A stretch of 64,000 nucleotides of DNA, taken from NCBI GenBank assembly GCA_965370805.1, contig CBDUVZ010000002.1:4215-68214 (forward strand), read 5' to 3'. The notes beneath the pieces were generated by a model. That model had not been told where the DNA came from. It saw nothing but the letters and a program-made list of their open reading frames with translations, and did not search any database. Numbering within the stretch: position 1 is the stretch's first letter; each line of letters starts with the position of its first letter. This DNA is from CBDUVZ01 sp965370805. Its GTDB lineage: Bacteria; Hydrothermota; Tepidihabitantia; Tepidihabitantales; Tepidihabitantaceae. Positions 24,231 through 32,323 of the stretch are shown here, piece after piece. Made by a program: the position numbers and the translations under genes.

Positions 24231-27011
24231 CTACTCGACGATCAGCTTCCCGGTGCCGGACCATGTCCCCTGCTCGGCACGAACGAAGTAGATCCCGGGC
24301 GACATGCCCTGCAGGTTCAGAGTGTATCCCGCGAAGCTGGGGATGGCCGTCTGTGTTCGCAGCAGCTTGCCGTCGGCATCGAAGACTTGCACTATTGCGG
24401 CATCGGTTCCGGACAGGGCAATGCTCGCCTGGGTACGGGCCGGATTGGGCTGGATCACGAGTCGGGAACCGAACGGTATAGGTTGAAGCAGCGCCGGTTC
24501 GCGTTCGGTGCGGATGCCAGGACCGGTGCTGTAGTTGTAGCGCCAGAACTCCATGGTCTTGTTGCCCTTGAGAGCGAAAAAGAGGCCGTTGCCCAGGCTG
24601 ACGAGGTCCGCGCCGTATTTCACGCGCTTTTTCCTGCCGGTGGAGCCGAACGACGGCATGGTGTCGAGTTCGTACCACGAGTCGGCCCAGGGCGAGTACT
24701 GCCAGAATTCCTGCGTGTTGCCACCCTTCAGGCAGAACATCTGGTTGATGAGCCAGGCGCCTGAGCCACCGTCCTTGAGTTTCTTGCGCCGGCCCGCCCT
24801 CCCGACGAACGGCATGTCGGCGAGTTGCTCAAGCCAGCTGCCATTCGCGACGTCGTAGGCAAAGGTCTCATTGTACTTGGACTTGCAGCAGTAGATGGTG
24901 CCGGCGCCATCATGGACAATGAAAGAGCCGTACTTGTACTTGTTCTTGCCCGAGTTGCCCAGTGGAGCCGAAGTCAGAGTACTGTCCCACACGCCGGTGA
25001 CGGTATTGTAGCGGTAGAACTCGTTCTTGTAGCCCTTCAGCAGATAGACCCAGCCGGTGTCGCCTAGGACAAGGTACTGCATCTTGGTACCGCCCTTGAT
25101 TTTCTTCCCGGTTGCGCCGAGCGGGATGTTAGCCATTTGTGTCCACGCAGTGTCGGTCGTGCCGTAACGCCAGAACTCGACCGTGTTGTTGCCCTTGACT
25201 GCGTAAATGTGGTGGCCGCCGTCATTGCACAAGGCCCCGCCTTTGTAGACCTGCTTGTCGCTTGGACCGTCCGGAACGGATTTCATCTGCTCCCAGGCGT
25301 CAACTGCCACGTTGTACCGGTAGAAATCCCCGGTCTTATTGCCCTTGAGTGCGTAGATGAACCAACCATCAGACTGACTTGTGAGGGTAAGCGCTCCGCC
25401 CCGTTTGACTTCCTTGTTGCTGGGCGGCTTGGGCATGGGTGCCATTTCGGTCCAGCCGGGCGGTATCGGCGGGGCATCAACAGTGAAAAGAGCCTGGGAG
25501 GCATCGTTGGATGGAACCGCATCGCCGGCCAGCTCGGTAGAGCAGGAAGCCACGTAGCTGCCGAGCGTTGCGTTCCAGTTCAGAAAGGTGACGTCCTGGG
25601 ATGCTCTGGGCTGGAGGCCGTTGATGTAGATCGAGTCGATGTAGACAACAGAACCTCCTCGGCGTATCCGGAACTTGACGCCGAAGCTTTCGGTGAACCC
25701 GCCGTAGTTGCGGATACGGGCGCTCGGCAGGACTGGGCCGGGATAGATACTTCCGGTGGGTACCAGGATAGCTTCCACACCGACATTGTGGTGCGGGGGA
25801 CCAACTACAAAGGAAGATCGGAGGATATCGTTCCGGGTATCCATGTCGTCGCTGTACCCGGTGCTGCAGGCCATGGCAATCGTGCCCAGCGTCTCGGCCT
25901 GCCATTCACGGAATGTCACGTCGCGAGTCACCCTGGGTACCAGGTTCTCGACGAGTACGCTGTCCAGCCAGGCCTGTATCCGGAAGTAGCAGTAGAACGC
26001 GGAAATAGTCTCGGTGCCGAAGTTCTTCACTCGTGCCTGAGGCGTAACGACCATGCCCGAGTCGACGGTGTCGGGTGGTAAAGTGATCCGGAAGACTCCG
26101 GCGTCCCGCACGACCACAGTGACGGCTGTATCAGCCCGGTCATTGGCCGGATTGATGTCGCCGGTGAGCATGGTTCTGCATAAAACATGGTTGACTCCAC
26201 GCTCGGTGGCTGTCCAGTCACGAAAAGCGATACGACGGGTGCTGCCAGGACCCAGGTCGTCGACCAGAGTGGTGTCGGTGTATCCAGAGCCAATTGTCAT
26301 TCTCGTCCAGAACGTCTCGGCACTGGCACCGTAGTTCTTGACCGTCGCCTCGGGTCTTACTACGTGATTCGAGTCAACCGCACCGATGGGCGTCTCGACT
26401 GTCAGGACCCCCACGTCAGACGAGGAGTTCATGCCGGTGACGCTGACGTCGTCTATTGCCCAGAAGGTGATGTGTTCGGTGATGCCGTCGAACGCCCAGG
26501 CCAGGCGGACGTTCGATCTGTTCGCGGCCCAGGGAAGCGCAAGAACCTGCAGCTCCGGCCCGATGATACGCTGGTAGTAATCAAAGACCACGTGTTCGAA
26601 GGGACCGCCATCCACCGAGCCGACGAGTGCGATCCGGTAGGGTTGGTCTTCCCCGCCGCCGTAGTACGTGGAGCACCGCAGGACGACGAGGTTGAAATCA
26701 GAGCAGTTAATAGACGGACTGATGAGGCTGTCAACGTTCTGTATTTCAGGCGGCTGTGAGTGCAACAGCGCGTACGGTGTCGCGTTGTCCGTCCACGGGT
26801 CCAGCTCGAGGTCAGGAGCCCGGTGCCAGTCATTGCTGCTGGTATCAGCAGGGCCGAATACGATTCGCCAGCCCGCGGGTGGTTGGACGGTCGACCAGGA
26901 ACCGTTGAAGTTCTCGGAAAGCAGAATATCCTGGGCCGGGGCTGCTGCGGGAACGAACAATGCCGCCAGCAGTAACGCCGCCAGGGTCCTTAGAGTAATG
27001 AAGGATTGCAT
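24231..27011 (-). CDS. Secreted kelch-like protein with CARDB-like modules and sorting domain
   Basis: A 926-residue exported protein. Start ATG 27011 follows AGGAAAT; the signal peptide is LRTLAALLLAALFVPAAAPA. A jelly-roll/MAM-like domain (about 25-180) is followed by four CARDB-like modules with NYG turns, a kelch-like propeller (about 540-840) with KKIKGGT, LKGNKTxxFYRY and SKYNETFAYD units, and a sorting domain starting IQPNPARTQASI and ending TGKLIVE. It is a shorter paralogue of the 9753-14549 gene; the strings SKYNE, LKGGNT and STGRKKRVKYGADLV are shared. Codon use here is normal, unlike the paralogue. Role unknown. Confidence 0.85.
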   Translation of the reverse strand: MQSFITLRTLAALLLAALFVPAAAPAQDILLSENFNGSWSTVQPPAGWRIVFGPADTSSNDWHRAPDLELDPWTDNATPYALLHSQPPEIQNVDSLISPSINCSDFNLVVLRCSTYYGGGEDQPYRIALVGSVDGGPFEHVVFDYYQRIIGPELQVLALPWAANRSNVRLAWAFDGITEHITFWAIDDVSVTGMNSSSDVGVLTVETPIGAVDSNHVVRPEATVKNYGASAETFWTRMTIGSGYTDTTLVDDLGPGSTRRIAFRDWTATERGVNHVLCRTMLTGDINPANDRADTAVTVVVRDAGVFRITLPPDTVDSGMVVTPQARVKNFGTETISAFYCYFRIQAWLDSVLVENLVPRVTRDVTFREWQAETLGTIAMACSTGYSDDMDTRNDILRSSFVVGPPHHNVGVEAILVPTGSIYPGPVLPSARIRNYGGFTESFGVKFRIRRGGSVVYIDSIYINGLQPRASQDVTFLNWNATLGSYVASCSTELAGDAVPSNDASQALFTVDAPPIPPGWTEMAPMPKPPSNKEVKRGGALTLTSQSDGWFIYALKGNKTGDFYRYNVAVDAWEQMKSVPDGPSDKQVYKGGALCNDGGHHIYAVKGNNTVEFWRYGTTDTAWTQMANIPLGATGKKIKGGTKMQYLVLGDTGWVYLLKGYKNEFYRYNTVTGVWDSTLTSAPLGNSGKNKYKYGSFIVHDGAGTIYCCKSKYNETFAYDVANGSWLEQLADMPFVGRAGRRKKLKDGGSGAWLINQMFCLKGGNTQEFWQYSPWADSWYELDTMPSFGSTGRKKRVKYGADLVSLGNGLFFALKGNKTMEFWRYNYSTGPGIRTEREPALLQPIPFGSRLVIQPNPARTQASIALSGTDAAIVQVFDADGKLLRTQTAIPSFAGYTLNLQGMSPGIYFVRAEQGTWSGTGKLIVE

Positions 27012-27048
27012 GGCTATTTCCTGTACTTGGTCAGTATGCCTTTCATGA

Positions 27049-27076
27049 AACATAGCCGATAGATGCCGGTCGTCAA
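27049..27076 (-). promoter_or_regulatory. Promoter of the second kelch-like gene
   Basis: On the minus strand TTGACG (27071-27076), 16 nt, TATGTT (27049-27054). The -35 box overlaps the stop codon of the upstream dipeptidase gene (27073-27075). Confidence 0.65.
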
Positions 27077-28119
27077 TCGGAAAGCCGAATCGGGTCTGCG
27101 GCCCGCGCAGCCGTGCTCCAGATCCGCAGGAAGTTCTCGCCGAGGATTCTCCTGACGTCGGGCTCTGAGAAACCCCGGCGCAGAAGCCCCGCGGTGACTG
27201 CCGGCATCCGGGTGACGTCCTCAAGACCTTTGGGCGGCGGGTCACTGAACCCGTCGAAATCAGAACCGAGAGCAACCGCGTCGACGCCGGCAACGGAAGC
27301 TGCATGCTCGATATGATCGAGCACGTCTTCGAGGGAGACCTTGCGGTAATCCTTGCGGAGGAAGTACGGCAGAAAGACAACTCCGATAACTCCGTCTGCT
27401 TCGCCCAGGACCCGGAGTTGTCGGTCGGTCAGGTTGCGGGGAAACCGGCGCAGGGCGCGACACGCGGAATGGGAACAGATGACCGGCGCGGAACTCGCAG
27501 CCAGCACGTCGCTGAAAGTCATGTCCGACGCGTGGGACAGGTCGATGAGCATCCCGAGCCGATTCATACGTTTCACCGCTTCGCGGCCGAGCCTCGTCAA
27601 CCCCCGGCGGTGTCCGTCCCGGCTCATGCAGGAACGGGCGAACGGGTTGGAGTTGTTCCAGGTCAGGGTGAGGATCCGGACCCCGCGGCGAAAGAACCGG
27701 TCCAGGTTGCCGATGTCACCTTCCAGGGCGTGGCCGCCTTCGACTCCGAGGATCCCCGCAATCCGGCCCGAGGCTCTGATTGTCCGGACGTCACCCGGGC
27801 TGAGCGCCAGGGCAATCTCTTTCGGATAGCGACGGCAGATGCGTTTGAACTCGTCGATTGCCTTGAGGACAAAGGTGGCCCGTTTGCCCGGCCTGAACAG
27901 ATCGGGGTTGGTCCAGATTGCGAACACCTGGGCATTGACTCCGCCTTCGCGCAGGCGGGGAATATCAATATGAAATGCGTCGGACCGCTGGGTGATATCC
28001 TTTCGGCCCCGGACGTGCTCGTACAAAGCATCGGTGTGCAGGTCGATGACAAGCGAGCGGTGGTGCAGGTCCAAGGTTGGTCTGATACCGGATGCTACCG
28101 GTTCAGCCCGGGCGGTCAA
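27073..28119 (-). CDS. Membrane dipeptidase-type peptidase (M19)
   Basis: A zinc dipeptidase of the renal-dipeptidase family, 348 residues from the first possible start. Metal and active-site strings are VIDLHTDAL, GVEGGHALEGD, LSHASDM, CSHSACRAL and GSDFDGFSDPP. No signal peptide is visible, so it is probably cytoplasmic. The start is uncertain: TTG 28119 is itself the first part of a TTGACC -35 box, so translation may begin at TTG 28074, just before DLHHRSLVIDLHTD. It would hydrolyse dipeptides, including D-configured C-terminal residues. Confidence 0.88.
   Translation of the reverse strand: MTARAEPVASGIRPTLDLHHRSLVIDLHTDALYEHVRGRKDITQRSDAFHIDIPRLREGGVNAQVFAIWTNPDLFRPGKRATFVLKAIDEFKRICRRYPKEIALALSPGDVRTIRASGRIAGILGVEGGHALEGDIGNLDRFFRRGVRILTLTWNNSNPFARSCMSRDGHRRGLTRLGREAVKRMNRLGMLIDLSHASDMTFSDVLAASSAPVICSHSACRALRRFPRNLTDRQLRVLGEADGVIGVVFLPYFLRKDYRKVSLEDVLDHIEHAASVAGVDAVALGSDFDGFSDPPPKGLEDVTRMPAVTAGLLRRGFSEPDVRRILGENFLRIWSTAARAADPIRLSD
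28092..28119 (-). promoter_or_regulatory. Possible dipeptidase promoter overlapping the reading frame
   Basis: On the minus strand TTGACC (28114-28119), 16 nt, TAGCAT (28092-28097). If used, the true start is downstream, near 28074. Confidence 0.45.
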
Positions 28120-28142
28120 GCAGAAGAAGCTGTCCGGGTTTC

Positions 28143-28171
28143 TTGACGGGCTTTCGTTCCGGAGCTACCAT
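28143..28171 (+). promoter_or_regulatory. Promoter of the 28190 cargo gene
   Basis: TTGACG (28143-28148), 17 nt, TACCAT (28166-28171). The leader is short (about 12 nt) and consists mostly of AAGGAGGT. Confidence 0.55.
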
Positions 28172-28189
28172 TTTGCGTAAGGAGGTACT

Positions 28190-29584
28190 ATGGTTGTGCT
28201 TCGAGCTACGGTCGTTCTCTTGCTGGCCGCTGAAGCAGCCGGCGGCCAGATGTTCTTCGGTTGCATCTGCTCAACCGATGTCCCTTTCGCCACCGGTCCC
28301 AACAACGGCCACAAACTGGCCTTTCAGAGTGAGCTTATCGGGATGCCGGACGATACCGTAACCCTGGTCTTTCAGTCGAGCCAGAGCATCCACAGTTGCA
28401 TCGGCGTATTCGGACCCGGCGGCATCGATTGGACCCGACCGGTGTTGATGTATCCGGGACAGAATCCGGCAATCAACTTCGGCGCAGACGGTGACCGGCA
28501 CCTGGTATGGCAGTTCCCGGATACTTCAGTCGGGTGGGAGGTGTACTACCGGAATTTCGAGTACCGGATGATGCCGGTGAACGTAAGCCGGACCATGGGG
28601 AACTCAATGCACCCCGACGTCTGGGCCGACCATCTCGGGCTGGCCCATGTGGTCTGGGAAGACCATTCGCACGACAAGCCGAGAATCTATTACCGCACCT
28701 GCAATGTCAGCGGCACGGTTGGTGATACTTTCCTGGTTTCAGTCGACACCGTCGGGTGCTGCTTCCTGCCTTCGATAGAGATGTTCCCAGCAGACAGCGC
28801 ACTGGTCGTCTTGTGGCAACAGGTCGATTCGGGCAGCTACACTCCATATTCAATCAGGCGGCGGTGCTGCTGGCACGGGGTGTGGCAGGCCGAGGAGACT
28901 CTGGCCCAGCACCACTTCCCTCTGCGGCATCCGTCCCTTGATTGCGGCTCACCATGGGAGGGATTCTCCGGTGCCTGGGAGGACAGTTCAAGCGGAAACA
29001 TGGAAGTCCATTTCGAAGGCGGGAACCCGGGCGGTGGCTATCCGACTTTCGGACGCTCGACCGCGCCGGTGCTGGCTACCCTGGGTGATGTCTGGTCCTA
29101 TCTCTTCTGGCAGGAAGACTCGGGCGGAACCCGCGACATCCTACACCACTTTAACTACAGGTCCGGCTGGTATGCCCAGGGATCGCTGAGACAGGCACTC
29201 CAGATTGAGGAGAGCGTTCGCTGGCCTGCGAATCTCGGAGCCCTGCTTGTCTGGACTCAAGGCGACGCCGAACCGTACAAGGTGATGTGCGCGTACTTCG
29301 ACTATCCGATACCGGTTGCCGAGGAACGAGCGGTGCCGGTTTCAGACCGACCTGTATCAGTCCAGCCCAACCCGATGCACGACCGGACCGTAATCCGGCT
29401 CGCGGAAGGATTCTGCGGGAACGCGAATGTCGAAGTGACCGATGTCACCGGCAGGAAGATATGGTCCTGGACAGGGACGGACGCACAGGTCGTCTGGGAT
29501 GGAAAGGGATTGCCTTCCGGCGTTTACTTCGTCCGGGCGCGTGCCGGAGGAAAGGAGGCGGTAGCCGAGGTTGTGAAGTTCTAG
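28190..29584 (+). CDS. Secreted protein of unknown function with sorting domain
   Basis: A 464-residue exported protein; ATG 28190 is 3 nt after AAGGAGGT. The signal peptide is VVLLLAAEAAGG. The body (about 25-370) has beta-rich repeats with HLVWQF, AHVVWEDHSHDKPRIYYR and WQEDSGGTRDI strings, reminiscent of sialidase or BNR-type propellers. A sorting domain runs from VQPNPMHDRTVIRL to AEVVKF. It contains unusually many Cys residues (CIC, CC, RRRCCWHG). Its stop overlaps the last 4 bp of the convergent small gene. Confidence 0.8.
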   Translation: MVVLRATVVLLLAAEAAGGQMFFGCICSTDVPFATGPNNGHKLAFQSELIGMPDDTVTLVFQSSQSIHSCIGVFGPGGIDWTRPVLMYPGQNPAINFGADGDRHLVWQFPDTSVGWEVYYRNFEYRMMPVNVSRTMGNSMHPDVWADHLGLAHVVWEDHSHDKPRIYYRTCNVSGTVGDTFLVSVDTVGCCFLPSIEMFPADSALVVLWQQVDSGSYTPYSIRRRCCWHGVWQAEETLAQHHFPLRHPSLDCGSPWEGFSGAWEDSSSGNMEVHFEGGNPGGGYPTFGRSTAPVLATLGDVWSYLFWQEDSGGTRDILHHFNYRSGWYAQGSLRQALQIEESVRWPANLGALLVWTQGDAEPYKVMCAYFDYPIPVAEERAVPVSDRPVSVQPNPMHDRTVIRLAEGFCGNANVEVTDVTGRKIWSWTGTDAQVVWDGKGLPSGVYFVRARAGGKEAVAEVVKF

Positions 29585-29910
29585 CCGGGTTCCGGGTTGA
29601 CCGGGAACCAGTGGACTTCGGTGTACATATTGGACAGGTGAGAGCAGGACCGTTCGAGCAACTCCATCAGGTGTTCAACTGAGCCGGCTTCCGGATAGAG
29701 ACGTTTGACCTTGGCCGCGAGGTCGGCGGTGATTGCGGCGCGGACTTCGTCCGCCTGCTGGTCGTCCTGCAGCAGGAATTCGAGCGCCAGGCCGGACCCG
29801 GTCCTGTTCCACCCGACCCGGGCCGCGTTTTGCTTGTACAGAGAGTGAATGACCTCGAAATAGGGGCGGTTGACATCGACCGGCTGCAAAGTCCACAGTT
29901 CGTCAGTCAC
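29581..29910 (-). CDS. Small hypothetical protein, 109 residues
   Basis: Not recognised. A soluble alpha/beta protein with MTDELWTLQPVDVNRPYFEV, GLALEFLLQDD and LERSCSHLSNMYTEVHWFP. The start is GTG 29910, which lies 6 nt after a TATCCT box, so the mRNA is probably leaderless. The gene ends 4 bp inside the convergent cargo gene and has no terminator between. Codon use matches neighbours and the matched promoter supports expression. Confidence 0.6.
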   Translation of the reverse strand: MTDELWTLQPVDVNRPYFEVIHSLYKQNAARVGWNRTGSGLALEFLLQDDQQADEVRAAITADLAAKVKRLYPEAGSVEHLMELLERSCSHLSNMYTEVHWFPVNPEPG

Positions 29911-29916
29911 GCTGCA

Positions 29917-29945
29917 AGGATACAGCGTTGACGTTCGTAGCGCAA
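29917..29945 (-). promoter_or_regulatory. Leaderless-type promoter of the 109-residue protein gene
   Basis: On the minus strand TTGCGC (29940-29945), 17 nt, TATCCT (29917-29922), 6 nt, GTG. Confidence 0.5.
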
Positions 29946-30021
29946 CCGGGGCCTGGGGATACGATCCGGGATCCGGAGGACCGGATGCCGGTCATGTCCC
30001 CGTCCGCGGTATCGAAGGGCT

Positions 30022-30055
30022 GGCCTGCGGAACGGCGGTTGCCGCCCCGCAGGCC
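30022..30055 (-). terminator. Hairpin after hcp
   Basis: A long stem, GGCCTGCGG with CCGCAGGCC outside and GGCGG with CCGCC inside, begins 28 bp beyond the hcp stop. A small bulge separates the two stems. No clear T-run. Confidence 0.6.
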
Positions 30056-30082
30056 GTAGCGGATACGTCGAAGGAGGTCTTG

Positions 30083-31738
30083 TTATCCGCCGAGAATCGC
30101 CTTCAGGTCCTCGTCAGCCGTGGTCGTCGGCATGATGCTGAACTTGTCGACCAGCACCTTGAGCACGTTCGGGGTGATGAACGCGGGCAGGGTCGGGCCA
30201 AGCCGGATGTTCTTGATGTCGAGGTAGAGCAGGGTAAGGAGGATGGCGACCGCTTTCTGTTCGTACCAGGAGATGATCATCGACAGCGGGAGTTCGTTGA
30301 CCCCGACGTTGAACGCCTTGGCGAGCGCCAGCGCAATCTGGATCGCCGAGTAGGCGTCGTTGCACTGGCCGATGTCGAGCAGGCGCGGGATGCCGTCGAT
30401 GTCGCCGAAGTCGAGCTTGTTGAACCGGTACTTGCCGCAGGCCAGGGTCAGGATGATGCAGTCCTTTGGCACTTTCTGCGCGAACTCGGTGAAGTAGTTG
30501 CGGCCGGACTTGGCGCCGTCGCACCCGCCGACCAGGAAGAAGTGCTTGATTTTCCCGGCCTTTACCGCTGCGATGACTTTGTCGGCCACACCGAGCACGG
30601 CGTTGCGGCCGAACCCAACGGTGATGGTTTTCTCCGGTGCATCCTCCGTGAACCCGGGCGCGGCGAGCGCGGCTTCGATTACGGGCGTGAAGTCCTTGCT
30701 CGCACCGATATGGGTGACACCGGGCCAGGCGACGAGACCGGTCGTGAAGATCCGTTCCTTGTAGTTGTCGCGCGGTTTCTGGATGCAGTTGGTCGTCATC
30801 AGAATCGCCCCCGGGAACTCGGCGAATTCCTTCTGCTGGTCCTGCCAGGCCCCGCCGTAGTTGCCGACCAGGTGCTTGTACGCCTTGAGCTTCGGGTATC
30901 CGTGGCAGGGCAGCATCTCACCGTGGGTGTAAACGTTGATGCCCTTGCCTTCGGTCTGCTTGAGCAGTTCTTCGAGATCCTTGAGGTCGTGACCGGACAC
31001 GACAATCGCCTTGCCCTTGATCGGGGTGACCCGTACTGCTGTCGGCTCAGGATGACCGTAGGTCGTGGTGTTGGCCGCGTCGAGGAGTTCCATCGCCTTG
31101 AAGTTGATCTCGCCGACCTTGAGGCAGGCGCCGAGCAGTTCGTCCACGGTCAGGTCCTCCCGGGTCAGGAGGTTGAGCGCGGCGTGCATCATGGCGTAGA
31201 GCTCTTCGGATTCCCGGCCCAGGATGTGGGCGTGGTCCGCGTACGCGGCTAAGCCTTTGAGCCCGATTATTGCCAGTTCGATCAGGTCGGCGACATCGTT
31301 GCCGAACCGCTCGCGGCGTCCGGTGATTGCGACATCCCGACCTTGGGCCACGAGTCCGTCGATGTCCGGAGCCGGGGTCCAAGCCGCGGGTCCGGACAGG
31401 ACTTCGGGTGCTTTTCCTGCTTTCTCACACGCCTCTTCATACAGGCTTGTTGCTCTGTCACGAACCTGGGCCGCCTTCCGGAGTAAACCCTGCAGCCGTT
31501 CGGGGTCGAAGTCGACGTTGGTGATTGTGGTGAACAGCGCTTCGGCAGTGAAGGTGTTCACTTCATCATCAGTCGCGCCCAGTTCGTGGGCCCGGTGGGC
31601 GTACATCGCGATGCCTTTGGTCGCGTGAATCAGCAGGTCCTGAAGGATTGCGGTCGTTTCGTCCTTGCCGCAGACACCCTTGACCGTGCAGCCGGTGCCT
31701 TTCGCGGTCTGTTCGCACTGGTAGCAGAACATGCTCAT
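30083..31738 (-). CDS. hcp: Hybrid-cluster protein (hydroxylamine reductase / NO detoxification)
   Basis: A 551-residue Hcp of the short, anaerobe type. Cys5, 8, 17 and 23 (CYQCEQT...GCTVKGVC) hold the N-terminal [4Fe-4S] cluster, and HGEMLPCHGYP, TNCIQ and the C-terminal VGGCDGA and LACGKYRF regions supply hybrid-cluster ligands. Known activities are NO reduction and protein S-nitrosylation, with hydroxylamine reduction in vitro. ATG 31738 follows AAGGAG. It is 66 bp downstream of an Rrf2 regulator gene on the same strand, so regulation by nitrosative stress is likely. No hcr reductase partner is adjacent. Confidence 0.95.
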   Translation of the reverse strand: MSMFCYQCEQTAKGTGCTVKGVCGKDETTAILQDLLIHATKGIAMYAHRAHELGATDDEVNTFTAEALFTTITNVDFDPERLQGLLRKAAQVRDRATSLYEEACEKAGKAPEVLSGPAAWTPAPDIDGLVAQGRDVAITGRRERFGNDVADLIELAIIGLKGLAAYADHAHILGRESEELYAMMHAALNLLTREDLTVDELLGACLKVGEINFKAMELLDAANTTTYGHPEPTAVRVTPIKGKAIVVSGHDLKDLEELLKQTEGKGINVYTHGEMLPCHGYPKLKAYKHLVGNYGGAWQDQQKEFAEFPGAILMTTNCIQKPRDNYKERIFTTGLVAWPGVTHIGASKDFTPVIEAALAAPGFTEDAPEKTITVGFGRNAVLGVADKVIAAVKAGKIKHFFLVGGCDGAKSGRNYFTEFAQKVPKDCIILTLACGKYRFNKLDFGDIDGIPRLLDIGQCNDAYSAIQIALALAKAFNVGVNELPLSMIISWYEQKAVAILLTLLYLDIKNIRLGPTLPAFITPNVLKVLVDKFSIMPTTTADEDLKAILGG

Positions 31739-31804
31739 TGGTTCTTCTCCTTTGATTGAGCTATTGCTGGATTTGTCCTTTCTGCGTCGATGCGGATGAT
31801 TCTC

Positions 31805-32236
31805 CTACTTGCGGGCATATCTGCCTCCGAGTTCAAGAGTAAAATCAGACAGCTTCGTGTTCCTCAGCTTGTCGGCAACCTGTCGGTTGATCGATTCGAG
31901 GAAACCGCCGAGCGCGCACCGGCGACGTCCACAGACCGGCTTGCGGAACATGCACTTCGCAACTTTGAGCGGACCCTCGACCGCCTCGTAGATCTGCTTC
32001 AGAGTTATCTTCTCAGCCGGACGCGCCAGCTTCGAGCCGCCGGCCGGCCCGCGTACGGAGCGGACAATCCCGGCTCGCTGGAGTACAAGCAACACTTTCG
32101 CAAGATGCGCTTCCGACGCCTCCAGTCTCTCCGCGATGTTCCGCGTCCGCAGCAACCGGTCAGGCGTACCTGCCATCAGCGCGGCAGCGTGAAGGGCGAG
32201 GGCGGCGGCCTCGGATATCTTGAACAGGCTGGCCAT
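31805..32236 (-). CDS. Rrf2-family regulator, NsrR/IscR-like
   Basis: A 143-residue Rrf2 protein with an N-terminal winged helix (LRTRNIAERLEASEAHLAKV) and wing (RSVRGPAGGSKLARP), followed by three Cys at 95, 102 and 107 in the place where NsrR and IscR bind an Fe-S cluster. Their spacing (6 and 4 residues between) is close to but not exactly that of either. ATG 32236 follows AGGAGATTCA. The adjoining hcp gene suggests an NsrR-like sensor of NO; an inverted repeat at 32252-32265 between its promoter and start suggests autorepression. Confidence 0.87.
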   Translation of the reverse strand: MASLFKISEAAALALHAAALMAGTPDRLLRTRNIAERLEASEAHLAKVLLVLQRAGIVRSVRGPAGGSKLARPAEKITLKQIYEAVEGPLKVAKCMFRKPVCGRRRCALGGFLESINRQVADKLRNTKLSDFTLELGGRYARK

Positions 32237-32251
32237 TGAATCTCCTGATAT

Positions 32252-32265
32252 TACCTATTTAGGTA
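32252..32265. promoter_or_regulatory. Palindromic operator for the Rrf2 regulator
   Basis: TACCTA-TT-TAGGTA: two perfect 6-bp arms with a 2-bp centre, placed just downstream of the -10 box of the Rrf2-hcp promoter, where bound repressor would block transcription. Rrf2 operators are typically A+T-rich palindromes of this kind; the assignment is inference. Confidence 0.6.
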
Positions 32266-32267
32266 TC

Positions 32268-32295
32268 ACAATACATAAATTGGACTCCCGGTCAA
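32268..32295 (-). promoter_or_regulatory. Promoter of the Rrf2-hcp unit
   Basis: On the minus strand TTGACC (32290-32295), 16 nt, TATTGT (32268-32273). The transcript would carry the palindrome in its first bases. Confidence 0.6.
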
Positions 32296-32323
32296 GGGAA
32301 TCGATTCCGGGGAACCGTCGCGT

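Noticed and set aside
29870..31252. 460-codon plus-strand frame
   Set aside because: Antisense to hcp, which has complete cluster-ligand motifs.
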